The notes beneath the pieces are model-generated. The model worked only from the letters and a program-made list of their open reading frames with translations. It was not told the origin of the DNA and ran no database searches. This document shows, in pieces, positions 1-7,109 of a stretch of DNA of 64,000 nt (positions are counted from its first letter, which is position 1; every line of letters begins with the position of its first letter). The position numbers and the translations under genes were made by a program. This DNA comes from Neotamlana sedimentorum (GTDB lineage: Bacteria; Bacteroidota; Bacteroidia; Flavobacteriales; Flavobacteriaceae), in contig NZ_JTDW01000001.1 in the NCBI RefSeq assembly GCF_000943565.1, positions 310,001 through 374,000 of the forward strand, written 5' to 3'.

Positions 1-1077
1 GTTAGTTTTTGGCATTTCTACATCATGAATTTCTAATAAAATTCTGTTCTTTTTACCTTTTAATATTTCTAACGCTTCCGCGGAAAAAGACGGAGAAATA
101 ACCACTTCGCAAAATAGTTTGTGAATTTCTTCAGCTGTAGCTACATCAATTTCAGTATTACTAATTAATACACCACCAAAGGCAGAAACTGGATCGCCAG
201 CTAAAGCATCTACATAAGCTTGGTGTAGGGTGTCGCGTTGTGCTAAACCACAAGCGTTGTTATGTTTTAAAATAGCAAAAGTTGGAGCTTCATTTTTAAA
301 TTCAAGCATTAAATTTACTGCTGCATCAACGTCTAATAAATTGTTGTAGCTTAATTCTTTACCGTGAAGTTTTGTGAATAATTCATCGAAATTTCCAAAG
401 AAAAATCCTTTTTGGTGTGGGTTTTCTCCGTATCGTAATGTTTTACCATTAGTTTCGCTAATTTTTAAAACGGTTTCTTCGTTATTCTGATTAAAATAAT
501 TAAAGATTGCCGAGTCGTAATGCGACGATACATTAAATGCCTTTGCAGCGAAATGTTTTCTATCTTCTTCGCTAATAGAACCGTTATTGGCAGAAATTAA
601 TTCTAAAAATTCAGCATAATCATCAACCGAAGATACACAAATTACATCGGCATAATTTTTTGCAGCAGCGCGAATTAAAGAAATACCGCCTATATCTATT
701 TTTTCAATAATATCTTGGTTACTTGCTCCAGAAGCAACTGTTTTTTCAAACGGATATAAATCTACAATAACCACATCAATTTGCGGAATTTCGTATTCTG
801 CTAATTCGGCAACATCACCATCGTGGTTTTGTCGGTTTAAAATTCCACCAAAAACTTTTGGATGTAATGTTTTAACACGCCCGCCAAGAATTGAAGGATA
901 CGAAGTAACATCTTCAACAGGAACAACGTTTATACCTAAATCGTTAATAAATTTTTCTGTACCACCTGTAGAATAAATGGTTACACCTTGTTTGTCTAGT
1001 TCTTTAACAATTGGCTCTAATCCGTCTTTACTAAATACCGAAATTAGGGCTGATTTGATAGTTTTTTCGTTGCTCAT
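1..1077 (-). CDS. purH: Bifunctional AICAR transformylase / IMP cyclohydrolase, 3' part missing
   Basis: The first 359 codons of PurH, running off the left edge; the missing part is roughly the last third of a usual protein of about 510 residues. It catalyses the last two steps of purine synthesis (formylation of AICAR, then closure to IMP) in the cytoplasm. The start is ATG at 1077 (MSNEKTIKSALISVFSK). The N-terminal IMP cyclohydrolase (MGS-like) domain is clear, with STGGTEKF, TSYPSILGGRVKTLHPKVFGG and DLYPFEKT. The transformylase domain follows, with LRYGENPHQKG, the catalytic-type KHNNACG and SAFGGV. It is divergent from xrtF and preceded by a plausible promoter. No odd features are seen in the visible part. 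Confidence 0.97.
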   Translation of the reverse strand, partial: MSNEKTIKSALISVFSKDGLEPIVKELDKQGVTIYSTGGTEKFINDLGINVVPVEDVTSYPSILGGRVKTLHPKVFGGILNRQNHDGDVAELAEYEIPQIDVVIVDLYPFEKTVASGASNQDIIEKIDIGGISLIRAAAKNYADVICVSSVDDYAEFLELISANNGSISEEDRKHFAAKAFNVSSHYDSAIFNYFNQNNEETVLKISETNGKTLRYGENPHQKGFFFGNFDELFTKLHGKELSYNNLLDVDAAVNLMLEFKNEAPTFAILKHNNACGLAQRDTLHQAYVDALAGDPVSAFGGVLISNTEIDVATAEEIHKLFCEVVISPSFSAEALEILKGKKNRILLEIHDVEMPKTN

Positions 1078-1135
1078 TAGTGTTGTGTTGTTTAATGAAA
1101 TTGAGTGTTATTTTGTTGTTTTTTGTAATAAAACG

Positions 1136-1169
1136 CAAAAGTACTCAAAATCATCAAATAAAAAACCAA
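1136..1169 (-). promoter_or_regulatory. Candidate Bacteroidetes promoter for purH
   Basis: On the minus strand the -7 element TACTTTTG (1143-1136) matches TAnnTTTG exactly, and a TTG lies at 1169-1167. The spacing of 23 bases is at the long end of the accepted range, so the -33 assignment is the weaker part. The predicted start would leave a leader of about 55 bases before the purH ATG. Confidence 0.4.
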
Positions 1170-1270
1170 CGATTTACTTAAAATGAAGCGATTTCTTAAC
1201 TAAAAATAGAAGTTATTAACAGAACAATTTAAAGGTTTATTTAAAATAAGTGGCTTCTTAGCTTTTTCGC

Positions 1271-1726
1271 CTAAAGTATTTCAGATACTTTCTCGCAAAC
1301 AAACTCCAGAAAACGTTCGTCTGCTTCCGTGAAAGGGTCTGGTGTGTTCGAGTCTATATCTATTTGTCCAATATTTTCACCATTAACAAAAATAGGAATC
1401 ACTATTTCTGCTTTTACGGTTATGCTGCAGGCAATATAATTGTCTTGAGCAGTAACATCTGGCACTACAAAATTTTCGTTGCTAACAGCAACTTGCCCAC
1501 AAATACCTTTACCAAAAGGAATTATAGTATGGTCGGTAGGTGCACCAACATAAGGGCCTAGTTTAAGTTCTTCTTTATTGCCATTTTTAAAATAAAAACC
1601 AACCCAGTTATAATATTCAATATGATTTTCTAGAAGCTCACAAATTTTTAGTAAACGCTCATCTATTGTTAAATTGGAATTAGAAACAATAGTAACTACT
1701 TGTGGTTTAAGGTTGTCAAAAATCAT
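1271..1726 (-). CDS. GAF-domain protein, probable free methionine-(R)-sulfoxide reductase
   Basis: 151 residues forming a single GAF domain of the fRMsr type, the enzyme that reduces free methionine-R-sulfoxide in the cytoplasm. Family signatures seen are NWVGFY (40-45), LGPYVG, IPFGKGICGQVA (C76), VVPDV, NYIAC (C100), EIVIPIF and IGQIDIDS. C76 and C100 correspond to two of the three conserved cysteines; the third, upstream in the loop after LGP, is replaced by the GAPTDHT stretch. The two retained positions are the ones usually taken as essential. It is a single-gene unit downstream of purH on the same strand, with a 193-base gap. A plain ligand-binding GAF protein is the alternative. Confidence 0.8.
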   Translation of the reverse strand: MIFDNLKPQVVTIVSNSNLTIDERLLKICELLENHIEYYNWVGFYFKNGNKEELKLGPYVGAPTDHTIIPFGKGICGQVAVSNENFVVPDVTAQDNYIACSITVKAEIVIPIFVNGENIGQIDIDSNTPDPFTEADERFLEFVCEKVSEIL

Positions 1727-1839
1727 AATAAATGGTTTAGGTTTATTTTAGTATTTAATTACGAAATAATAAAATATTAATTATCGAGCAAAAATATTTA
1801 AAAAGCTGTAATTTCGGTATTGGTTTTAGAAAAATTTAA

Positions 1840-2388
1840 GTGAAAGCATTGTTTGTAAAATATAAAGGCGTTATAAAATTTATCCTTACTTTTTTGGTGG
1901 TATACGCTGTATTAACCTTTGCATATAAATTTTATTTGCAATTTTCTAGTGGTAATACCTATTATCCAGATTACATAACCCATACCTTGGCAAAACAAAC
2001 CGAGGTTATATTAAACGATTTAGGTTATGCTGCCAAAGTAGAAGCGCATGCTAACGAGCCCTCGATGAAACTTATTTTAAACGGAACTTATTTAGCCAGA
2101 ATTATAGAAGGCTGTAATTCGGTAAGTGTAATTATTTTGTTTATTTCGTTTGTAATTGCGTTTTCTGGAACCTTTAAAACTACAGTGTTTTTTATCGTTT
2201 TCGGGAGTGTTTTAATTTATATTGTAAACTTAGTTCGTATTGTTGTATTAAGTGTAGGGTTGTATAAATACCCACAACACGAACATGTATTGCACACTGT
2301 TATTTTTCCTGCTATAATTTACGGTATGCTGTTTTTACTTTGGATTTTTTGGGTGAACAGATTTTCTAAACTTAAAAATAATGAGTAA
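1840..2388 (+). CDS. xrtF: Exosortase family protein XrtF
   Basis: 182-residue integral membrane protein of the exosortase/archaeosortase superfamily, transpeptidase-like enzymes that process C-terminal sorting signals at the inner membrane. The catalytic triad is visible: Cys92 in IIEGCNSVS, Arg133 in NLVRIVVLSVG and His152 in EHVLHTVIFP, each at the edge of a hydrophobic segment. Four to five membrane spans are apparent (about 12-30, 94-112, 114-137, 152-172). The start is GTG at 1840; no better ATG lies upstream. The next gene overlaps its stop by 8 bases and is the dedicated XrtF partner, so the pair is a translationally coupled unit. No target protein with a recognisable C-terminal sorting signal is seen nearby. 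Confidence 0.9.
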   Translation: MKALFVKYKGVIKFILTFLVVYAVLTFAYKFYLQFSSGNTYYPDYITHTLAKQTEVILNDLGYAAKVEAHANEPSMKLILNGTYLARIIEGCNSVSVIILFISFVIAFSGTFKTTVFFIVFGSVLIYIVNLVRIVVLSVGLYKYPQHEHVLHTVIFPAIIYGMLFLLWIFWVNRFSKLKNNE

Positions 2389-2821
2389 AGCATTTACATA
2401 CTTAATTACAGCAGTATTGTTTGTGATGTTAATATTAATTAGGTTTTTTGAAGATAATTTGTTTTACGATCCATATTTAACCTTTTTTCAAAACGATTAT
2501 CTGTATATTGATAGTCCGCGTCGTGAATTAGCTAAATTATTGGTAAATACAGTTTTTAGGTATGTTTTAAATACCACAATTTCTTTGGCCATAATCTATA
2601 TGTTTTTTAAAGAAAAAAGTATAGTTAAATTTTCAGGTGTAATTTATGGGGTAGCGTTTATAATTTTAATGATTCTCTATCTATATTTTGTAATAAACCC
2701 AAGGCAAGAAGACTATTATTTATTTTTTAATATTCGCAGATTTTTAATACAGCCAATACTTTTATTATTGTTATTACCAGCGTTTTATTATCAGAAAAAG
2801 CAAAATTTAAATGTTAAGTAA
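2381..2821 (+). CDS. Exosortase F system-associated membrane protein
   Basis: 146 residues with four hydrophobic segments (about 5-22, 55-75, 82-104 and 120-138), separated by a conserved-looking loop with DNLFYDPYLTFF and SPRRELAKLL. Its position, overlapping the end of xrtF by 8 bases, and its length and topology match the small membrane protein that accompanies XrtF in Flavobacteria. The function is unknown; it probably assists or holds the exosortase in the inner membrane. The assignment rests mainly on context and topology. Confidence 0.8.
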   Translation: MSKAFTYLITAVLFVMLILIRFFEDNLFYDPYLTFFQNDYLYIDSPRRELAKLLVNTVFRYVLNTTISLAIIYMFFKEKSIVKFSGVIYGVAFIILMILYLYFVINPRQEDYYLFFNIRRFLIQPILLLLLLPAFYYQKKQNLNVK

Positions 2822-2868
2822 TTAATAAATGCCTTTTTATTTTCAGGCTTTTGTTTAATTTTGCATCA

Positions 2869-3270
2869 ATGATTAAAAAAGTATTTCATAAAATTTTTTC
2901 TAGCACCTTGGCGTTGCTCGTGTTATTTTCTACGGTTTCATTTACTGTTGAAAAACACTATTGTGGCGATGTTTTGGTAGATGTTTCGATGTTTACCAGT
3001 GTTGAAAAATGTGCTATGGAAAACATGGAAGTGCTTTTAAAAATGAATTGTTGTAAAGACGAAGTTAACGTTGTTAAAGGTCAAGACGAGTTAAAATTAT
3101 CATCGATTGAAGATGTTAAGTTAGCTCCACTTCAATTTGCAACACTTTACGTTTATACCTATTTAAATTTATTTAAGGAAGTTGAAAAGCAACCTATTCC
3201 CTTTAATAATTATTCTCCGCCCAACTTGGTAGCCAATATACAAGCGCTTCACCAAGTTTTCATCATTTGA
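2869..3270 (+). CDS. HYC_CC_PP family exported protein
   Basis: 133 residues from the ATG at 2869 (an in-frame TTG at 2851 is an unlikely start because it lies inside a TAATTTTG promoter-like element). The N-terminal signal peptide is about 1-25. The motifs that name the family are present: His30-Tyr31-Cys32, Cys61-Cys62 and Pro117-Pro118 in NYSPPNL. The four cysteines suggest metal or disulfide chemistry in the periplasm. It opens a run of four plus-strand genes with HMA domains and a TonB receptor, which suggests a role in heavy-metal uptake or resistance. The biochemical function is not established. Confidence 0.8.
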   Translation: MIKKVFHKIFSSTLALLVLFSTVSFTVEKHYCGDVLVDVSMFTSVEKCAMENMEVLLKMNCCKDEVNVVKGQDELKLSSIEDVKLAPLQFATLYVYTYLNLFKEVEKQPIPFNNYSPPNLVANIQALHQVFII

Positions 3271-3355
3271 TTTTTTTTAGAATATGTAATGGCATTTTGA
3301 GCTATTTCACCACGCCAAGTCGAGGTGTTTTTTCAAGATCTCATTTTGTTTTTCG

Positions 3356-3366
3356 CTTTCGCGGAA
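3356..3366. repeat. Intergenic 11-mer CTTTCGCGGAA, copy 1
   Basis: CTTTCGCGGAA is found exactly three times in this window, always between genes and always in the same orientation (3356, 6573, 23538). Here it sits 35 bases before the HMA-MauE gene. The flank TTCGC allows an imperfect hairpin. It looks like a short dispersed REP-like repeat. Confidence 0.45.
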
Positions 3367-3400
3367 GATATTTCGAATTTATAAATCAAATAAAAAAATC

Positions 3401-4120
3401 ATGATACATACATATACAGTTACAGGTATGACTTGTAATGGCTGTAAAGCATCTGTTGAAAAAGCATTGCTTAGTTTAGCCGAAGTAGAAAAGGTTGAAG
3501 CTAACGTTGAAAAAGCTGAGGTTGTTATAACAATGAAATCGCATATTTCAATAGAAAAATTACAACAAGCATTACCCGAAAAATATAAAATATCGCAACC
3601 TAATGTTTTTAATACAACAAGTACAAAAACTGAAGAAAAAAGAGATTGGAAGCAACTTTTTCCGTTGTTTTTAATTTTTGGATATTTAATTATAGCAGCC
3701 ACTTTACTAAATTCTAAACCGTGGAGTTTAAGTGGTTTTATGCTCGATTTTATGGGCTTATTTTACATTGTTTTTAGCTTTTTTAAGTTGTTAGATTTAA
3801 AAGGTTTTCCAGAATCGTTTAAAATGTATGATCCGCTAGCCAAAGTTGTTCCGGTTTATGGTTGGGTTTATCCGTTTATAGAAGTGGCACTTGGGCTCAT
3901 GTTTTTAATGCGTTTTAAAATTACCGTAGCTTTAATTTTAACTTTAATTATTCTGGGCATTACCACTATTGGTGTAACTAAAACATTACTCGATAAAAAA
4001 GCCATACAATGCGCGTGTTTAGGTACAGCTTTAAAATTACCCATGACTAAGGCGACTTTTATAGAAAATAGTATCATGATTATTATGGCAATTGCCATGT
4101 TATTTCAATTAACACAGTAA
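3401..4120 (+). CDS. HMA domain fused to MauE/DoxX-like membrane domain
   Basis: 239 residues. Residues 1-67 are a heavy-metal-associated domain with the soft-metal site GMTCNGCK (Cys12, Cys15) on the cytoplasmic side. From about 85 follows a four-helix membrane domain of the MauE/DoxX type, with segments near 86-105, 110-128, 150-172 and 175-192, the motif KMYDPLAKVVPVYGWVYPF, and a Cys pair in IQCACLGT that is typical of MauE-like redox membrane proteins. The fusion suggests capture of Cu(I) or a similar thiophilic ion coupled to redox chemistry at the inner membrane. It lies between the HYC_CC_PP gene and a TonB receptor; a dispersed repeat fills the gap after it. Confidence 0.82.
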   Translation: MIHTYTVTGMTCNGCKASVEKALLSLAEVEKVEANVEKAEVVITMKSHISIEKLQQALPEKYKISQPNVFNTTSTKTEEKRDWKQLFPLFLIFGYLIIAATLLNSKPWSLSGFMLDFMGLFYIVFSFFKLLDLKGFPESFKMYDPLAKVVPVYGWVYPFIEVALGLMFLMRFKITVALILTLIILGITTIGVTKTLLDKKAIQCACLGTALKLPMTKATFIENSIMIIMAIAMLFQLTQ

Positions 4121-4143
4121 AATACTAGTTACCCTTTGCGTTA

Positions 4144-4271
4144 GGGATTGTAGCGGCATCCTTTTTTATGTCACTTCGAGTGTTTTACGAAGTATGAGTA
4201 AAATGTATCGAGAAGAGGCATAAAAAAGATATAGCGCAAAGCCCGACCCCGAAGTTTCGAGGGTAACGCCC
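4144..4271. repeat. Dispersed intergenic repeat, copy 1 (long form)
   Basis: Starts GGGATTG and ends near GGGTAACGCCC. It shares the blocks GGCATCCTTTTTT, GAAGTATGAG, AAAAAGATATAG and AGCCCGACCCC, in the same order, with 41501-41583. The right end forms a small hairpin around CCCCGAAGTTTCGAGGG. It has an extra middle section compared with copy 2. It is non-coding and lies just before the TonB receptor. Confidence 0.7.
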
Positions 4272-4283
4272 AAAAACAAATAC

Positions 4284-6533
4284 ATGAAACATTTAATATA
4301 TTTATTGTTGCTTTGGCCTATGTTAAATGGAGCTCAGGATAAAATTTCTGGTACCATTTTCGAAGCTAACAACAATAACCAAAATTTACCTTTAGCTGGT
4401 GCCAATGTATACTGGTTAAATACAGAAATTGGTGCAGTTACTAACTTAGATGGCGAATTTAATTTGCCTTATAACACCAATTATAAAAAATTAGTAGTTA
4501 GTTATGTTGGCTTTAAAACGGATACGTTAACTATTAACGAACTTAAACCTATTAAACATTGGTTGCAGCCAAGCGATAATTTAGATGAAGTTACCGTGAC
4601 CTCGCGTAAACAAGCGACAGCAAAATCGTTTTTAAGTGCAACTAATGTAATGACGGTGAGTAGCGACGAGCTTTTAAAAGCGGCGTGCTGTAATTTATCT
4701 GAGAGTTTTGAAACCAACCCGTCTATTGACGTGAATTTCGCCGATGCAGTTTCGGGTACCCGACAAATAAAAATGTTAGGGCTTACGAGTCCGTATATTT
4801 TAATTGCTACCGAAAATATTCCAACAGTTCGAGGAGCTTCGCAAGCTTTTGGACTAAGTTTTATTCCTGGAACTTGGGTAGAGAGTATTCAAATTACCAA
4901 AGGAGCTGGTAGCGTGGTTAATGGTTTCGAGAGTATTGCTGGCCAAATAAATGCAGAATTGGTTAAGCCAACTACCGATAATAAATTTTTTGTAAATTTT
5001 TATGGCGCTTCTAGCGAGCGTATGGAGCTTAACACACATTTTAACACCAATGTTAGCGAAAAATGGAGCACAGGTTTGTATTTACACGGTAATACGCATA
5101 ACCAAAAGCATGATGTTAATAACGATGGGTTTTTAGACATGCCAGTGTATAACCAAATTAATATAATGAACCGCTGGCAATATACTAATCCGCAAAAAGG
5201 ATTGGTGAGTTTTATTAATTTAAAGTTTTTAAATGATGAAAAACAGGCAGGACAAGTTGATTTTAATCCAGATACCGATAAGCTTACTACCAATTATTGG
5301 GGCAGTGAAATTGATACCAAGCGTTACGAAATTTCAGCTAAATTAGGTTATGTGAATCCGCAGGTGCCTTGGCAAAGTGTTGGTGTGCAAACGGCTTTTA
5401 GTGGGCACAAACAAGAATCGTATTACGGTTTAAATGTTTATGAAATAAACCACAACAGCTTGTATGCTAATGTTATTTATAATTCTATAATTTCGGATTC
5501 TAGACATAAAATTAAAACAGGAGTTAGCTATACTTTCGATCATTACGATGAGGTTTTAGATGTTGATAATTTAAACCCAAATTACGAACGTACAGAAAAT
5601 TCGGTTGGTGCTTTTTTTGAATATAATTTCGATAATTTAGAAAAACTGAATTTAACCGCAGGTTTACGTGTAGATCATCATAATTTATTAGGTACTTTTA
5701 TAACACCACGATTCCATGCGCGATATACGCCTTGGGGTAAATCGGCATTTAGAGCATCGTTTGGACGTGGTAAGCGTAGTGCTAATATTTTTGCCGAAAA
5801 CCAAAGTGTTTTTGCAACATCTAGAAGTATAAATGTATTAAATAATTCGGGCGAAATTTATGGTTTAGATCCTGAGATAGCTTGGAATTATGGGGTGTCT
5901 TACCTGCAAGGTTTTAATCTTTTTGGAAGAAAAGCCGATGTAACTTTAGATTTTTATAGAACCGATTTTAAAAACCAAGTGGTTATAGATTATGAAAATC
6001 CGCAAGAAATAAATTTCTATAATTTAGAGGGGGAAAGTTATGCTAATAGCTTTCAAGTAGAAATGAATTATAATGTGTTTGAACATTTTGATGTAAGAGC
6101 GGCTTATAAATTTTATGACGTTAAAACCGATTATAGTACAGGTAAATTAGAAAAACCACTTACCCCTAAACATAGAATTTTTGCAAACGCATCTTATGAA
6201 ACACATTTAAAAGACGATGGTAAACAATGGAAATTTGATGCTACTTATAATTGGTTGGGTACACAACGTTTCGCATCAACAGCAATAAACCCAACAGCAT
6301 TTCAGTTAGGCGATCGTACACCAACAGTAGCAACATTAAATGCGCAAATAACAAGAGTGTTTTCTCCAAAGTTTGAAGTATATTTAGGAGGCGAAAATAT
6401 AACTAATGTTAGGCAAGATAATCCGGTTTTAAGTGCAGACGATCCTTTTGGTTCGTATTTTGATACTACTTTTGTGTATGGCCCTATTTTTGGTAGTATG
6501 TATTATGCAGGATTGAGGTTTAAAGTATTGTAA
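4284..6533 (+). CDS. TonB-dependent receptor, probably metal-related
   Basis: 749-residue outer-membrane receptor. A signal peptide (1-17) is followed by a carboxypeptidase-like regulatory domain (about 20-105; GANVYWLNTEIGAVTNLDGEF, SYVGFKTDTL), a plug domain (about 115-225; LTSPYILIATENIPTVRGAS, ITKGAGSVVNGFESIAGQIN) and a 22-strand-type barrel ending in GSMYYAGLRFKVL. A Cys-Cys pair lies in the plug (LLKAACCNLSES). The start at 4284 gives a clean signal peptide. Its neighbours on both sides carry HMA domains, which points to a copper- or other metal-type substrate rather than a glycan, and there is no SusD partner. The ligand is inferred from context only. Confidence 0.85.
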   Translation: MKHLIYLLLLWPMLNGAQDKISGTIFEANNNNQNLPLAGANVYWLNTEIGAVTNLDGEFNLPYNTNYKKLVVSYVGFKTDTLTINELKPIKHWLQPSDNLDEVTVTSRKQATAKSFLSATNVMTVSSDELLKAACCNLSESFETNPSIDVNFADAVSGTRQIKMLGLTSPYILIATENIPTVRGASQAFGLSFIPGTWVESIQITKGAGSVVNGFESIAGQINAELVKPTTDNKFFVNFYGASSERMELNTHFNTNVSEKWSTGLYLHGNTHNQKHDVNNDGFLDMPVYNQINIMNRWQYTNPQKGLVSFINLKFLNDEKQAGQVDFNPDTDKLTTNYWGSEIDTKRYEISAKLGYVNPQVPWQSVGVQTAFSGHKQESYYGLNVYEINHNSLYANVIYNSIISDSRHKIKTGVSYTFDHYDEVLDVDNLNPNYERTENSVGAFFEYNFDNLEKLNLTAGLRVDHHNLLGTFITPRFHARYTPWGKSAFRASFGRGKRSANIFAENQSVFATSRSINVLNNSGEIYGLDPEIAWNYGVSYLQGFNLFGRKADVTLDFYRTDFKNQVVIDYENPQEINFYNLEGESYANSFQVEMNYNVFEHFDVRAAYKFYDVKTDYSTGKLEKPLTPKHRIFANASYETHLKDDGKQWKFDATYNWLGTQRFASTAINPTAFQLGDRTPTVATLNAQITRVFSPKFEVYLGGENITNVRQDNPVLSADDPFGSYFDTTFVYGPIFGSMYYAGLRFKVL

Positions 6534-6572
6534 AAAAATAGATTTTAAAATAAATTAATAATAATATTTTCA

Positions 6573-6583
6573 CTTTCGCGGAA
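6573..6583. repeat. Intergenic 11-mer CTTTCGCGGAA, copy 2
   Basis: Second exact copy of the 11-mer, between the TonB receptor and the secreted HMA gene, 20 bases before the latter's ATG. Confidence 0.45.
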
Positions 6584-6602
6584 ATGAAAAAGTATAAATA
6601 AT

Positions 6603-6968
6603 ATGAAAAAAATAACAGTTATAGCCATTATGCTATTGGCCACGGTAACATTTGCACAAAGTAAAAATGAACAAGCTACCATTGAGGTTGATGGTGTGTG
6701 TATGATGTGCAAAAGCCGAATAGAAAAAGCTTGCTTAGCAACTAAAGGGGTGAAAAGTGCTAATTGGAATGTAGAAACCCACGAATTAAAATTGTACTAC
6801 AACGGAAAAAAAACCAATTTAGATTCTATTAAAACTAAAATAGCTTCTGTTGGTCACGATACTAAAGATATTAAAGCTACCGAAGAGCAATATTTATCGG
6901 TTCACCCATGTTGTAGGTATCGCGATGATGCTGTAAAAGATGAGCATGAAGAAGAGAAAAAGCAATAA
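6603..6968 (+). CDS. Exported heavy-metal-associated (HMA) domain protein
   Basis: 121 residues. A signal peptide (1-18, ending TFAQ) precedes an HMA fold, residues 24-95, with the metal site GVCMMCK (Cys33, Cys36). The tail holds a second possible site, HPCCRYRDD (Cys103, Cys104), and an acidic-basic HEEEKK end. It probably binds and carries a soft metal ion in the periplasm, handing it between the upstream TonB receptor and inner-membrane HMA-MauE protein. The gene lies 69 bases after the receptor and is followed by a terminator, so it closes the metal operon. Confidence 0.85.
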   Translation: MKKITVIAIMLLATVTFAQSKNEQATIEVDGVCMMCKSRIEKACLATKGVKSANWNVETHELKLYYNGKKTNLDSIKTKIASVGHDTKDIKATEEQYLSVHPCCRYRDDAVKDEHEEEKKQ

Positions 6969-6989
6969 AATCAACTGATATTTATTATT

Positions 6990-7038
6990 AAAAAAATGCT
7001 ATCGAAACTTGCAATACTGCGTTTGGTAGCATTTTTTT
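6990..7038 (+). terminator. Rho-independent terminator after the metal group
   Basis: AAAAAATGCTA pairs with TAGCATTTTTT across a loop of about 22 bases, followed by a T run. It lies between the convergent HMA gene (plus) and caspase gene (minus) and the A/T symmetry could serve both. Confidence 0.7.
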
Positions 7039-7109
7039 GATAAATACATATTGTTAATAATGGATTAAACAAATAGGTTAATTTAGAACGAAGTACTTTT
7101 TTTGCTTAA

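Noticed and set aside
72-85. GCTTCCGCGGAAAA as another copy of the 11-mer repeat
   Set aside because: It lies within purH coding sequence and shares only the CGCGGAA core.
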